Assembly (NCBI RefSeq): GCF_000744945.1
Contig: NZ_JQMX01000001.1
Location: 2,232,001-2,296,000 of the forward strand
DNA from: Carnobacterium maltaromaticum DSM 20342
Lineage (GTDB): Bacteria; Bacillota; Bacilli; Lactobacillales; Carnobacteriaceae
Length of the DNA stretch: 64,000 nucleotides
Reading direction: 5' to 3'
Shown: in pieces, positions 9,968 to 18,766 of the stretch
Position numbering within the stretch: position 1 is the first letter of the stretch
How the letters are laid out: the number at the start of each line of letters is the position of its first letter
The notes under the pieces: model-generated
What the model saw: only the letters and a program-made list of their open reading frames with translations
What the model was told of the DNA's origin: nothing
Databases searched by the model: none
Program-made: the position numbers and the translations under genes

Positions 9968-10633
9968 TCAGCTAGTAGGTCCTGTTACTAAACTCCAGTT
10001 AACAGTGGAAATATAAGCACCTTTTTTAGTAACTAGCGTTTTAAATGTTAAGCGAACCTTAGAGCTTTCCCAAACGCTAATTGTCGTAGCTTTTCCGTTA
10101 TTATTCAGTTGATCTGCAGACAAAATTGTGACAGGTGTGTTGTCGCCATATACGTCTACAGCTTGAGTTTTCAAATGCTTATTTTCAGCACTATCTGTCG
10201 CTGGAACATGTAAAGAATTTCGAATAACTCCTTTCGGTATTGTTAATTTAGCTCCTCTTATTTCAGCATTTCCTTTTGAAACTAGTTCATTTCGTTGAAT
10301 GGTCAGCGCCCAGCCATCTGCATCCGTTCGATTATCAGTTACTTGAATAAATTGAGTTCCGATATCCTTAGCTGAATAGCTTAAAATAGCATCTTTCGTA
10401 GTTTGTTTTCCAAAATCAAATTGAAGTGGTGCTACATTTAGTGATAGAGGACCTGGATTGTTAGTAGCCGGATTATTAGGGTCTTCGACGCCTAGTTTTG
10501 ATGGGTCCATCGGGTTAACCGGTCTGACTACATTCGTATCGTCTTCGAAAGTAATAACTCCTGTTGAATCAGCAAAAACTGGTGCTCCAAATCCAAAAAT
10601 TGTGACAACTAACCAACCAATACTTTTTTTCAC
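9968..10633 (-). CDS. WxL-domain surface protein (CscB-like)
   Basis: 221 residues. Signal peptide about 1-21 (cut near VFADS), a Pro/Asn-rich linker, then a WxL domain from about 62 to the end with motifs GWALTIQ and NWSLVTG. The product should be secreted and held non-covalently on peptidoglycan. It lies between two DUF916 genes in the surface-complex operon. It is more like the WxL domain of the 747-residue protein (shared NWSLVT ending) than like the three WxL proteins at 11853-13931, which end in SLxDAP or ELEDAP. An AAAGGAGGAAAT site precedes the ATG. Confidence 0.88.
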   Translation of the reverse strand: MKKSIGWLVVTIFGFGAPVFADSTGVITFEDDTNVVRPVNPMDPSKLGVEDPNNPATNNPGPLSLNVAPLQFDFGKQTTKDAILSYSAKDIGTQFIQVTDNRTDADGWALTIQRNELVSKGNAEIRGAKLTIPKGVIRNSLHVPATDSAENKHLKTQAVDVYGDNTPVTILSADQLNNNGKATTISVWESSKVRLTFKTLVTKKGAYISTVNWSLVTGPTS

Positions 10634-10678
10634 TTGAATTTCCTCCTTTCCAAAAACGATTTAGTTTAGTCGGATTTT

Positions 10679-11776
10679 TTATTTCCCCACTTCTGGCTTC
10701 TTTTTATTAAGCTTTTTCCGTCTTTTTTGCATTCTTATTCGTGCTTTTCGTGCTGCTTCTTTTTTCTTTTTATGTTTGTAAATTAAATAAAGCATTCCAC
10801 CAATCAGTAGTGTCATGGCTGCTGCTATTACTGACAAAATAATCAGAGTCCAATTTGGGGCTTTTTTTTCTAATTCTACAGCATCTGTGTTTAACGTCTT
10901 AGATTCCTTTGCTGAAATTGTAAAATCTTCTTCAAAGGTCCATTGATTTTCACCCGATTTAGCCGTCATATCTAGTGTATAGGTTCCTGGCTCTAAGCTT
11001 TGATTGTCCCAACTAATAGGAAAATCAAAGTTAGAGTTGGGGGCCATTGACATATCTGTTTTTGTAGCTTCATGTAGAACAGTACCGTTCCCTTTTTTCC
11101 TTACTTTTGCATGAACATCAAATTCTTTTATTATAGTTGCTTCTGTATTTTGTAAGTTCACAGTTACAGCCGTTCGATAATTTAATAAGGCTGGTTTGAT
11201 TTGATTCATTTTCAACTGTGGCTTAACTTCCTCCAATGATTCTCGCAGCTGAATGCCAATTACATAAGAATAATTATTTTTAATTTGCACATTTTTTTCG
11301 GCTTCTTTTGAATCCTCGGCTTCCTCTTTTTTTGTCACATAAAATCCACCGAGTAAAAGACCGTTAAAAGATTTATCTGGCATTTTAAGTGTGAATGGAA
11401 CTTGCTTAGTTTCGTTAGGAGCCAAAGTCACTTCTTGTTCCTTTGAAATAACTGAGCTTAACGGAGTTTTTAATGTTGAATCTAGCTTTCCTTTCGTTTG
11501 GCTATAGTCAATTACGCCATTTTGATTGGTTGTAGCAATGTTAGGAGACAGGATGATAGTAGTCTGCTTATCGCTAGAATTGCTAACAGTTAGGGTAATT
11601 TCTTGTTCTTGTCCTGGCTCCATTTTCAGGTCAAAATAAGTAAGAGTTTTGTTGATTTGGTTTTCTGGTATGTTGGCTTTGGCAGAATAGGCCATGCTTC
11701 CTTCTGCTCGCCCTATAATTGGTGAAATTAAGCCCCCTATTAGTAATATAACGATTAATGAATATAGTTTTCTCAT
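10679..11776 (-). CDS. DUF916/DUF3324 membrane-anchored surface protein (CscA-like), first of two
   Basis: 365 residues: signal peptide (MRKLYSLIVILLIGGLISPI), DUF916 domain (about 30-150), DUF3324 domain (about 165-295, with MSMAPNSNFDFPI), one transmembrane helix near 310-335 and a Lys/Arg-rich tail. I chose the ATG at 11776 because AAAAGGGGAA lies about 10 nt upstream and the protein then opens with a normal signal peptide. A GTG-type extension to 11845 would put 23 non-secretory residues in front. It follows the first three WxL genes of the operon. Expected role: membrane-tethered partner that holds or presents the WxL proteins. Confidence 0.88.
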   Translation of the reverse strand: MRKLYSLIVILLIGGLISPIIGRAEGSMAYSAKANIPENQINKTLTYFDLKMEPGQEQEITLTVSNSSDKQTTIILSPNIATTNQNGVIDYSQTKGKLDSTLKTPLSSVISKEQEVTLAPNETKQVPFTLKMPDKSFNGLLLGGFYVTKKEEAEDSKEAEKNVQIKNNYSYVIGIQLRESLEEVKPQLKMNQIKPALLNYRTAVTVNLQNTEATIIKEFDVHAKVRKKGNGTVLHEATKTDMSMAPNSNFDFPISWDNQSLEPGTYTLDMTAKSGENQWTFEEDFTISAKESKTLNTDAVELEKKAPNWTLIILSVIAAAMTLLIGGMLYLIYKHKKKKEAARKARIRMQKRRKKLNKKKPEVGK

Positions 11777-11852
11777 CTTGATTGATTCCCCTTTTCTGAA
11801 TGAAACAACAAGGACCTCCTTTATCAAAGTGATCCTTGTCTGCAATTTTTAC

Positions 11853-12545
11853 TTATTTAGGTGCATCTTCCAGCTCCCATGTAATTGAAGAAGTATATTC
11901 AGTATTCGCTTCAGGTGTTCCTGCTAAGACATTTAACTGAATAGATTCATTTGCTTCCTCCGTACCAGACCAAACATTGAGCCAAGTACCCCGACCGCCT
12001 TTATTGCTGGCATTCATAACCAGTTTGCTTTCTTGATTATCAAATAAAAGATCTGATTTAACTGGAGCTAATGAAATATTACTAGTGCTTCCAGCCTTTA
12101 CCACACTATTCTTCATAGACAAAGTAGCACCTTTTAGCTCTTGCTTGTTTTTATTAGTAAAAGGGCTCATTTTCGCTGATAAACTCCAGCCATCTCCTGA
12201 CCCACGTAAATCAGTTACTTGCACAAATGGATCTGCATTCAAGGCTTTATATGCAATCGTTCTCCCTGATATTTTCTGTTGTCCAAATTTTAAATTTGAA
12301 ACATAGTCGACCGATAGAGGCCCAATTTGACCCGTGCCTTTATTTTCTGGATCTGAACTATCTATCGGCGTTGGGATTATAGGATTGTCTGGATCTTTTG
12401 GATTAACAGGTGGCGTGACCACACCATCTCCCGCAATAAAATCAATTTTGCTTTCCGATATTCCATTCGACGTAGCCTTTACTTTGAATCCTCCAGTTAA
12501 TGGTATTACAATTGTCAGTGCTATAAGAATAATTCTTTTTTTCAT
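11853..12545 (-). CDS. WxL-domain surface protein (CscB-like)
   Basis: 230 residues with signal peptide (about 1-24), an Asp/Pro linker repeating DPxNP-like units, and a C-terminal WxL domain with GWSLSAK and TWELEDAP. The second motif is W-E-L, a fair variant of WxL. AAAGGGGAAT is placed 5-6 nt before the ATG. Third WxL gene of the operon, 76 nt upstream of the DUF916 gene. Predicted to be secreted and bound to the wall without covalent anchor. Its ligand is unknown. Confidence 0.88.
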   Translation of the reverse strand: MKKRIILIALTIVIPLTGGFKVKATSNGISESKIDFIAGDGVVTPPVNPKDPDNPIIPTPIDSSDPENKGTGQIGPLSVDYVSNLKFGQQKISGRTIAYKALNADPFVQVTDLRGSGDGWSLSAKMSPFTNKNKQELKGATLSMKNSVVKAGSTSNISLAPVKSDLLFDNQESKLVMNASNKGGRGTWLNVWSGTEEANESIQLNVLAGTPEANTEYTSSITWELEDAPK

Positions 12546-12567
12546 TTTTATTCCCCTTTATTAATGA

Positions 12568-13233
12568 TTACGGCGCATCTTCTAACGACCAAGTAATCGT
12601 CGATGAGTAAGTAGCGACTTTATTCCCTGATGGAACAGCTAACGTTACTTTTTCACCTTTTCCCTCAAAGGAGTTTACCCACGTTGAACGTCCTTGTGTT
12701 GTACTAGCCTTCATAATACTTGTTGGAGTTGTTGATAGATTTACTTTAAAGGCTGTCGGTGTTAAAAGTGGATCCACACCTTCTTTTGTAGTCAATGTGC
12801 CTTCTGGTATAGTCATTACAGCGCCTTTTAGCTCTAATTTATCATCCGCTGTTTTAAAATTAGTTGCACTTACTTTTAAATTCCAACCTAAATCTTCCCC
12901 ACGCTCATCTGTCACTTGAAGACCTAACTTAGTGCCTAAAACAGGTGACGCTTCAAGAGGCAATTTTGATTCAGCACCTAATTTTTTCGTTGGAAAATTA
13001 AAACTTGAAACAGCATCTAAACTTAACGGTCCTTTATTATCTAATCCTGGTTCAATTCCTGGATCAATAATCTCTGGAACTGTTGTTGAGTCCCCGGCTT
13101 GCAGTTCAAAATTTGCTGTTGAGGAACCTTTACTGACTTCTGCAGCATTTACTTGGGTGGTTCCTAGTAATACAACGCTGACTAAAATCCCTGTATTTAG
13201 TGATAGACCTATTAATTTATTTTTCATTTTCAT
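12568..13233 (-). CDS. WxL-domain surface protein (CscB-like)
   Basis: 221 residues: MKMKNKLIGL signal peptide, short acidic linker, and a WxL domain from about 70 to the end with GWNLKVS and TWSLEDAP. I start at ATG 13233 because AAAAGGAGT lies 8 nt upstream; longer readings begin inside the end of the previous gene. That ribosome site is perfectly complementary over 9 nt (AAAAGGAGT) to the ACTCCTTTT motif of the sRNA elements, which makes it a possible target. It lies 26 nt after the preceding WxL gene, so translation may be coupled. Confidence 0.88.
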   Translation of the reverse strand: MKMKNKLIGLSLNTGILVSVVLLGTTQVNAAEVSKGSSTANFELQAGDSTTVPEIIDPGIEPGLDNKGPLSLDAVSSFNFPTKKLGAESKLPLEASPVLGTKLGLQVTDERGEDLGWNLKVSATNFKTADDKLELKGAVMTIPEGTLTTKEGVDPLLTPTAFKVNLSTTPTSIMKASTTQGRSTWVNSFEGKGEKVTLAVPSGNKVATYSSTITWSLEDAP

Positions 13234-13259
13234 TTTTATTACTCCTTTTCTCTGACTTT

Positions 13260-13931
13260 TTATTTTGGTGCATCCAGCAACGACCAAGTTACTGTAGAGA
13301 GGTACTCTCCATTTTTATTTCCTGCTGGTACAATTAACTTGATTTCATCTTTATCAAATACACTCGTCCAAGTTCCTGCTCCAGAACCCGCAAGAGCATG
13401 CATTAAAACAGTTGGTTTTTCATTTAATTCCACTTCTGATACTATTGGTGAAAGAGAAACGTTCGTACCAGCCGTTTCAATTACTCCCACTGGTAATATC
13501 AATTTTGCACCCTTCAATATTTTCGTTGCATCCGTACTGTCCGTAAATGCTGTTTGTGAAACTTGTAGATTCCACCCTGCTTCTTCTCCACGATTGTCTG
13601 TTACTTGCACGTTAGAATCTGTTACTACTGATGTGTAAATTTGTTCTTTACCCTCTAATTTATGTGTATCAAATAATAATGGTGCTACGTTATCAACTGT
13701 CAAAGAGCCTGTATTGTCCGTTCCCCCTGGTGGTACTGTTGGTTTGGTTGGCACGGTTGGACCTCCTGTATTGTCTCCCGGCGTTAGCTTGATATATCCA
13801 TGAGAAGTTCCACTTTTCCCATTTTCACTCCCCTTGATCGTATCTCCTGGTGCTGCAAAAGCTACAGTTCCTATATTAAATAAAAAACTTGTACTGATTA
13901 ACCCTGTAACGAGCAATTTTTTTGAATTCAT
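13260..13931 (-). CDS. WxL-domain surface protein (CscB-like)
   Basis: 223 residues. Signal peptide about 1-27 (ends VAFAAP), a Thr/Pro/Gly linker, and a WxL domain with GWNLQVS and TWSLLDAP. It is the first WxL gene of the operon, 6 nt after the small LPXTG gene. The three WxL proteins at 11853, 12568 and 13260 share layout and ending and probably arose by tandem duplication. Predicted to be a non-covalently wall-bound component of the same complex. Confidence 0.88.
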   Translation of the reverse strand: MNSKKLLVTGLISTSFLFNIGTVAFAAPGDTIKGSENGKSGTSHGYIKLTPGDNTGGPTVPTKPTVPPGGTDNTGSLTVDNVAPLLFDTHKLEGKEQIYTSVVTDSNVQVTDNRGEEAGWNLQVSQTAFTDSTDATKILKGAKLILPVGVIETAGTNVSLSPIVSEVELNEKPTVLMHALAGSGAGTWTSVFDKDEIKLIVPAGNKNGEYLSTVTWSLLDAPK

Positions 13932-13937
13932 TTTTTA

Positions 13938-14240
13938 CTACCTCCGTTTTACTCTATTTATTTTTACTACTGAACCAACTAACAACAAACTCCCCACTAT
14001 AAGTACACTTGTTTGATGCTTTTCACCAGTTTGAGGCAAATATCTATCTTTTTTAACTTCCTCACTCCCTGTACTGGGAATTTTTTTTTCATCTAATTCT
14101 TTTTTCTTTGCTGATTCATCACTTTCAGTAAAAACTATCCCGGCCTGACTTGTTGTTGTACTTGCTAAAGACACTACTGGGAAACAAAAAAACAGCAATA
14201 TTAGGGGAAACAAAAGCAGAACTTGCTTTTGCACAGGCAT
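13938..14240 (-). CDS. Small LPXTG-anchored protein (CscD-like), first intact gene of the surface-complex operon
   Basis: 100 residues: signal peptide (about 1-27), a short charged stretch, sortase motif LPQTG (68-72), a hydrophobic helix and a basic tail. AAAGGAGGTGAGCAG precedes the ATG. Tiny LPXTG proteins are a regular member of the Csc gene clusters described in lactobacilli. Here it heads the run LPXTG, WxL, WxL, WxL, DUF916, WxL, DUF916, large WxL, all on the minus strand with short gaps, so I infer one transcript. Its precise job is unknown; a covalent wall foothold for the complex is plausible. Confidence 0.85.
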   Translation of the reverse strand: MPVQKQVLLLFPLILLFFCFPVVSLASTTTSQAGIVFTESDESAKKKELDEKKIPSTGSEEVKKDRYLPQTGEKHQTSVLIVGSLLLVGSVVKINRVKRR

Positions 14241-14259
14241 CTGCTCACCTCCTTTCCAA

Positions 14260-14493
14260 TTAATTTTTATTTTTTAATTCTAAAGATTCTCCAAAATAAT
14301 CAACATAGCTTACTTTCACGACATTTTTAAATTTTTCCTTGATGATAGTCGCTACTTTACTTTCACCTAACTCGCTATTAAAAACTAAGCTCTTCGAAAT
14401 ACTTTTTTCGAATTCATGAGTTCCTCTTTTAACTAAAACCTAAAACTCTACATTATAAATAAAAACGTCGGTCCAATTGTCATCAATGATCAT
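14260..14493 (-). pseudogene. Small gene with an in-frame stop, upstream of the surface-complex operon
   Basis: From ATG 14493 (GGAGTG a few nt upstream) a 77-codon reading frame runs to TAA at 14260, interrupted only by TAG at 14440-14442 (codon 18). The two parts read MIIDDNWTDVFIYNVEF and then VLVKRGTHEFEKSISKSLVF ... YFGESLELKNKN. The second part looks like a genuine small globular protein, mixing acidic and basic residues. The gene ends 20 nt before the small LPXTG gene, so it was probably part of the same operon. I do not recognise the family. The alternative is a real read-through codon. Confidence 0.5.
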
Positions 14494-14635
14494 ATTTGTC
14501 ACTCCATTGCTTTTTTAGTAAGAGTAAAAATTACTTACTTATACTATTCAGTGTAGAACATTTATATTTTCTCATGTTATCTTAATTTAGTATGGAATCG
14601 GACATTTCATGATAACCGCGTGATTTAATGCTAAT

Positions 14636-14649
14636 TGTAGCCGTTTTCT
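14636..14649. promoter_or_regulatory. Possible CcpA (cre) site between the surface operon and its Mga-like regulator
   Basis: TGTAGCCGTTTTCT matches the cre consensus TGWAANCGNTNWCA at all but two fixed positions. It lies in the divergent promoter region. Csc clusters of lactobacilli have been reported to carry cre sites, which supports the reading. Confidence 0.45.
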
Positions 14650-14771
14650 GGAAATGAATTTAAAATGACTTTATCTGACACATTTGACTATAATCTAATT
14701 TTCTATATAATATTAAATCTAGATAACTAAACCTACATATCACTTGCTAACCATAAAAAGGAGATTTCATT

Positions 14772-16265
14772 GTGGACACATTACTTATGAAAAAAGATTT
14801 AGCTAAACTAACATTATTTCGAGAACTTGTATACAACCAACCAAAAGAATTATCACTTGACTACTTTTCAGAATTGCTTAACATCTCTAAACGCTCAACA
14901 CTGAGGACAGTTGAAGAATTAGCCCATGATTTAGAAAAAGATTTTGAAGATATGGAAATCAAAAAAAATAAATATTCATATTCAATAATGAATAATTCTC
15001 TTATGAATAACGAATATTTTATAGTTAGTTTACAGCTGTTTTATTTAAAAAATTCAATCCAATTTAATATTATTTACTCACTCTTAACGAAGTACTTTGA
15101 TTCAATGACACAATTATCTGAATATTTATACATCAGTACTCCTCATTTATATAGACAAATGCCCGAAATAAAACGTTTCTTAGCTGGTTTTAAAATCGAT
15201 ATTATTTTCACAGAAGCGAAAAAGAAAACAAATTTTGTTGGTTCTCCAAAACATTTAAAAACATTTTATTACTTTTTTTACTGGGGAATTTCACAAGGTA
15301 TCGCATGGCCTTTCGAAGAATTTTTTCCATTAAAAAAATTCAACGAAACATTTCAACTCGCATTTACAGATCCCTCTCACATCCCCTCTAAGACAAAAAA
15401 ATTGGAAGTTTTATTTTTATTATCTTATTTAGATAAAGTGAATCCGCCTTTTGAGTTATCAGAAGATATCAAAGAAATAGCAATTATTTTCAAAGATATC
15501 AATGATGTCTCTACTTATTCTCATAACTATGTAACACATGAAGATGAGCGCTTATTTATAAATTTACTGTCTAGAATTTCTATGGCTGATTTAGATAACG
15601 AAGAAGAAAAAGTCGTTATTTATCAACGAGTTCTTTCCTCAGACTCTCCAATCGTCACACATTCTATTAAAATAACAGAATCTATTTTCACTCATTTTTT
15701 CCCGGATATTTTTATTTCAATTGAAGACCGTGCTGTTACTTTTTACTATATTTTTATTTTCCATATCTACATTCATTATTTTGGCATAGACTTGTCTGTA
15801 TTATTTACGAATCCAGTCAGCCTAAAACGTTTCTCAACTAAGTCTGAACAATTTAAATTAATTGAAAAAAACATTGTCCATTTCTTTGACTCAATAACGA
15901 CTGAGCACAATATTAAAGTCGATGAAAAGTATCTAAATGGCTATTATTTTTTAATTGCCTCCATCATTGATTATGTTGATCCAATGTTTTTAAAAATATA
16001 CATTCAGTATTCAAAACACATCGCTGGAAAGAACATTATAAAAAGTAAACTATATACTATGTTTGGCAAAGAAAATATTATTATTGTGGATGATATTAAC
16101 GAGGCTAAAATTATTATTTCTGATTGTTTTGAAAATGAGAACCAAGGTCAAATCCTATTTTTAATTGCTGAAATTTCCCGACCAGAAATGTGGCAAAATT
16201 TGATGCTTCTAATTCTAAAAGAAAAATTCCAAAAATCCTTCCGCTTCCCGTTGATGCTTGATTAA
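14772..16265 (+). CDS. Mga-like transcriptional regulator, divergent from the surface operon
   Basis: 497 residues starting at GTG 14772, with AAAAGGAG about 9 nt upstream. The N-terminus has a winged-helix HTH (LSLDYFSELLNISKRSTLRTVEEL), followed by a second HTH-like stretch (LSEYLYISTPHLYRQMPEIK) and a long region of Mga/PRD-like helical character ending in an EIIB-like fold. Length and layout match the Mga/AtxA/MafR group of global regulators and the ElrR type that controls WxL operons in enterococci. Being divergent from the WxL operon, it is the likely local activator. Inference only: no binding site was identified. Confidence 0.8.
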   Translation: MDTLLMKKDLAKLTLFRELVYNQPKELSLDYFSELLNISKRSTLRTVEELAHDLEKDFEDMEIKKNKYSYSIMNNSLMNNEYFIVSLQLFYLKNSIQFNIIYSLLTKYFDSMTQLSEYLYISTPHLYRQMPEIKRFLAGFKIDIIFTEAKKKTNFVGSPKHLKTFYYFFYWGISQGIAWPFEEFFPLKKFNETFQLAFTDPSHIPSKTKKLEVLFLLSYLDKVNPPFELSEDIKEIAIIFKDINDVSTYSHNYVTHEDERLFINLLSRISMADLDNEEEKVVIYQRVLSSDSPIVTHSIKITESIFTHFFPDIFISIEDRAVTFYYIFIFHIYIHYFGIDLSVLFTNPVSLKRFSTKSEQFKLIEKNIVHFFDSITTEHNIKVDEKYLNGYYFLIASIIDYVDPMFLKIYIQYSKHIAGKNIIKSKLYTMFGKENIIIVDDINEAKIIISDCFENENQGQILFLIAEISRPEMWQNLMLLILKEKFQKSFRFPLMLD

Positions 16266-16277
16266 AACAGACTAAAA

Positions 16278-16315
16278 AAAGCTCTTAAAAACCATATCGG
16301 CTTTAAGAACTTTTT
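16278..16315 (+). terminator. Intrinsic terminator of the Mga-like regulator gene
   Basis: AAAGCTCTTAAA pairs with TTTAAGAACTTT (one mismatch) and is followed by a T run, just after the stop at 16265. Confidence 0.75.
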
Positions 16316-16395
16316 CGTATTTACTTCTTAAAATCATCAAACTTCTTTACCCATTTCAGCATACTTTCTTCACATTTTCTGAGTATACTAAAAGA

Positions 16396-16589
16396 GTAGT
16401 AAGGATGACAAGCATTCTTACCTAAAGCTAAACAATAACCAAACTAACTTTTTATTTTCATTTTTTCATTACAACTCCTCCAAAGTGTAATGAGGCCTTC
16501 GGGTCAAATTCATGTCTGTACGATTTGTAAAATCTACAGCCATGACAACTCCTTTTTGCCACCTGACTCTCCATCAGGTGGTTTTTTTT
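16396..16589 (+). ncRNA. Structured small RNA element, copy B (long form with a swapped hairpin)
   Basis: TATACT at 16384-16389, 5' hairpin GTAAGGAT / ATTCTTAC, CATTACA / TGTAATG hairpin (16467-16492) with CTCCTCC in the loop, a CTGTA / TACAG hairpin, the second motif ACAACTCCTTTT (16545-16556) and a terminator (16558-16588). Where copies A and D have a 16-bp hairpin, this copy has a small GGCC-TTCG-GGTC hairpin. It ends about 70 nt before the 3' end of the opposing Nudix gene. Same reasoning as copy A. Confidence 0.72.
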
Positions 16590-16661
16590 ATTTCTTTATT
16601 TTTCAAGATTATGCCATCAATAAATAACACGTCTGTATTGTTCCTCTTAAAAATATTTAAA

Positions 16662-17144
16662 CTAGTGCTCTCTTACGTTCCAGTTTTTATAACTAGTAAC
16701 ATCCAACAAAGTTTGTGAGAATTTATTTTCAATTTCTTCTAACAACTTCAATATTATTGGAGATGAATTATCTAAATTCAAGCTTTTTATCTCTATCCAC
16801 GAACTACCTAATGAATCATTTTTCTCATCTGCTAACTCTAAATGGTTATTTTCTTCTAATTTTATATCAATATTATATAACACAAAAATATGATGTACGA
16901 TTGTATCTTCACATTGTACAAAAGAATCATAACATCTAACGTTAGAATATTGGGTTACAGAAAAAATAGTTTCTTCCGCTACTTCTCTTTTCAATATATC
17001 TATGAGACTTTCAAATTCTTTTTGACTGCCTCCTGGTAAATCATATCTATTTTTATAAGGACCACTATTTTTATCTATGCACAAGAGCTTTTTCTCTCTT
17101 ATACAAACTCCATATACGCCTAAATGAGTCTTATATATTGCCAT
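16662..17144 (-). CDS. Nudix hydrolase
   Basis: 160 residues with a Nudix box G39-x5-E45-x7-REVAEET (R53, E54, E57, E58), the metal-binding signature of pyrophosphohydrolases acting on nucleoside diphosphate derivatives. The usual Gly after EEx is Ile here. Overall it resembles the NTP-pyrophosphohydrolase type preceded by DLPGG. GGAG stands 10 nt before the ATG. It is isolated, with sRNA copy B converging on its 3' end and the rlmH-like site behind its start. The substrate cannot be told from sequence. Confidence 0.8.
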   Translation of the reverse strand: MAIYKTHLGVYGVCIREKKLLCIDKNSGPYKNRYDLPGGSQKEFESLIDILKREVAEETIFSVTQYSNVRCYDSFVQCEDTIVHHIFVLYNIDIKLEENNHLELADEKNDSLGSSWIEIKSLNLDNSSPIILKLLEEIENKFSQTLLDVTSYKNWNVREH

Positions 17145-17209
17145 AGCTATTCATCTCCTTTCAAAAGTAGTGTCGAATGTTTATTTTTATAATCTTCTAT
17201 CAGCTTATA

Positions 17210-17259
17210 AACCCCTGTATAAAAGTATTTACCAATTTAAAACCATATTACTTATGATA
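17210..17259 (-). other. Copy of the rlmH 3' end: candidate attachment-site scar
   Basis: An ungapped comparison with 26907-26956 gives 39 identical bases of 50 by eye. The core on the minus strand is TATCATAAGTAA here and TATCACAAGTAG at the true rlmH end, where it encodes the last residues and stop. The same rlmH terminal sequence is the attachment site of staphylococcal SCC elements. The two copies bracket 17260-26906. A flank of triplicated ATGACGC-like units follows at 17297. That it is a recombination site is inference. Confidence 0.6.
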
Positions 17260-17404
17260 AATCCCTAAACAACACGAACTATATAAAAAATCCACATGAC
17301 GCATGACGCATGATATTTTCTTCTTGAATTATATATAAATTTTTTTCATTCATCTATTTTTGTATTTAAATACGAAAATATATCACGTACAAATATTTCA
17401 CCAA

Positions 17405-18766
17405 CTATTCATTATTAATAGTCGTCACCTTTCTCAATATCTTCTGTAATCCATATAGATAAATAACAAAAACAACCAACATACTATTTTTAGTGACATT
17501 TAAAACTGATAAAAAATCAAGGGATTCTTTTTGACTATGGTATGCCTTCAACACATTTAGTACTGTTGTATTGGTATATAGAGCCGCTATATATAACGTA
17601 GTGAACATGATTAGTTGATTTATCACACTACCAATATTGGTTAACCGTGCTTTTGCAATTAATCTAAAATCTTTTGGTAAATCTACATGATTGTATACAT
17701 ATTGATCCAACTCACTATTCAGCTCGCTTACAAATAATGAAAGACATAAAATCCCCACATAAAAAGTAGGCTGAAACAATAAGAAAATAAAACTAACTAA
17801 CAAACCTGTCATAATCAACTGTTGTTCTGAAATACCATAAAAGATTTTTTTTAAGAACGAAATAAAAGCACCTTTGACTAACATACCCACTAGATAAATA
17901 TAATAGATTACCATTAGTTCACTCTCACCGTTTTTGATAACTTGGTAAAATGTTAAAAAAGCCAAAATAAAATTAGTTAGCATTCCTTTGTAAATTATAA
18001 CAGACGATAACTTGAAAGATATCCTTCTTTCAGGATGCTTTTTATAGCGATATATACTATAAAAAATCATAATTATAAAAATGGTACAAATTAATCCTGG
18101 TAATAGATTAGTTATTCCTTCCTTTTTGTCTTCTTTTAGCACAAAAACAGAGGCAAATATAACAATGAATAAAAACAAAGATTCAAAAATAGCATATTCA
18201 GGATAGTCATTTTTATTTTTAACATCAAAAACTAAATTTTCTGATTGATGCTGATACAACCAAATTAACGCAATACCTAATACAATAAATACAATAGCTG
18301 AATTTAATTGAATCAATTTAGCTAAAGAAATTAAATACAGTATAGAGCATAAAATCCCTCCTATTTTCCATTTCAAAGAAGGGGAATTAATTGATTGTGT
18401 TAGACTAGTTCTTTTTAATGTTGCATAACTTGGTATCAATATACCACTACATATTCCCATAAGAATTCCTGCTATACTGTAAATAAAAATTGATTCGTTA
18501 CTTATGAAAGCCATCAAACAGCCTATTATCCCTATAAACACACTATATTTGAATAGTTTAGTTACCTGTACTGGATTTGAACGAAAAATAAACAGTACAG
18601 AAGATTTAATACTATAATAAAATATAAGAGGTAGTAAAAAAGATTTTGATCGATGGTTAATAAAAAGATGAGTCAACATAAGTATAACAAAAGGATGAAA
18701 ACTCTTTATAAGAATGCTCGTAAAAAAAGGGAGCCTTATGTTAAATTTTCTGATTGCCTTTATCAT
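17405..18766 (-). CDS. MFS-like multi-pass membrane protein
   Basis: 453 residues, very hydrophobic with about 12 predicted helices and short loops (for example ILMGICSGILIPSY and an LLPGLICTIFIIMIFYSIYR segment). This suits a major-facilitator-type transporter, though I see no diagnostic signature. The start is ATG 18766, with GGAGGAAATTACA upstream (7-nt spacing); an in-frame GTG at 18781 overlaps that site. It is monocistronic and very AT-rich, in keeping with the accessory zone between the two rlmH-like sites. The substrate is unknown; it could also be a self-immunity or export protein. Confidence 0.6.
   Translation of the reverse strand: MIKAIRKFNIRLPFFTSILIKSFHPFVILMLTHLFINHRSKSFLLPLIFYYSIKSSVLFIFRSNPVQVTKLFKYSVFIGIIGCLMAFISNESIFIYSIAGILMGICSGILIPSYATLKRTSLTQSINSPSLKWKIGGILCSILYLISLAKLIQLNSAIVFIVLGIALIWLYQHQSENLVFDVKNKNDYPEYAIFESLFLFIVIFASVFVLKEDKKEGITNLLPGLICTIFIIMIFYSIYRYKKHPERRISFKLSSVIIYKGMLTNFILAFLTFYQVIKNGESELMVIYYIYLVGMLVKGAFISFLKKIFYGISEQQLIMTGLLVSFIFLLFQPTFYVGILCLSLFVSELNSELDQYVYNHVDLPKDFRLIAKARLTNIGSVINQLIMFTTLYIAALYTNTTVLNVLKAYHSQKESLDFLSVLNVTKNSMLVVFVIYLYGLQKILRKVTTINNE

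Noticed and set aside
16512..16718. Reading frame crossing the end of sRNA copy B into the Nudix gene
   Set aside because: It passes through the terminator and the antisense of a real gene; no ribosome site.
17297..17320. Triplicated ATGACGC-like units as a CRISPR or iteron array
   Set aside because: Only about three very short units with no spacers; nothing else repeated around them.
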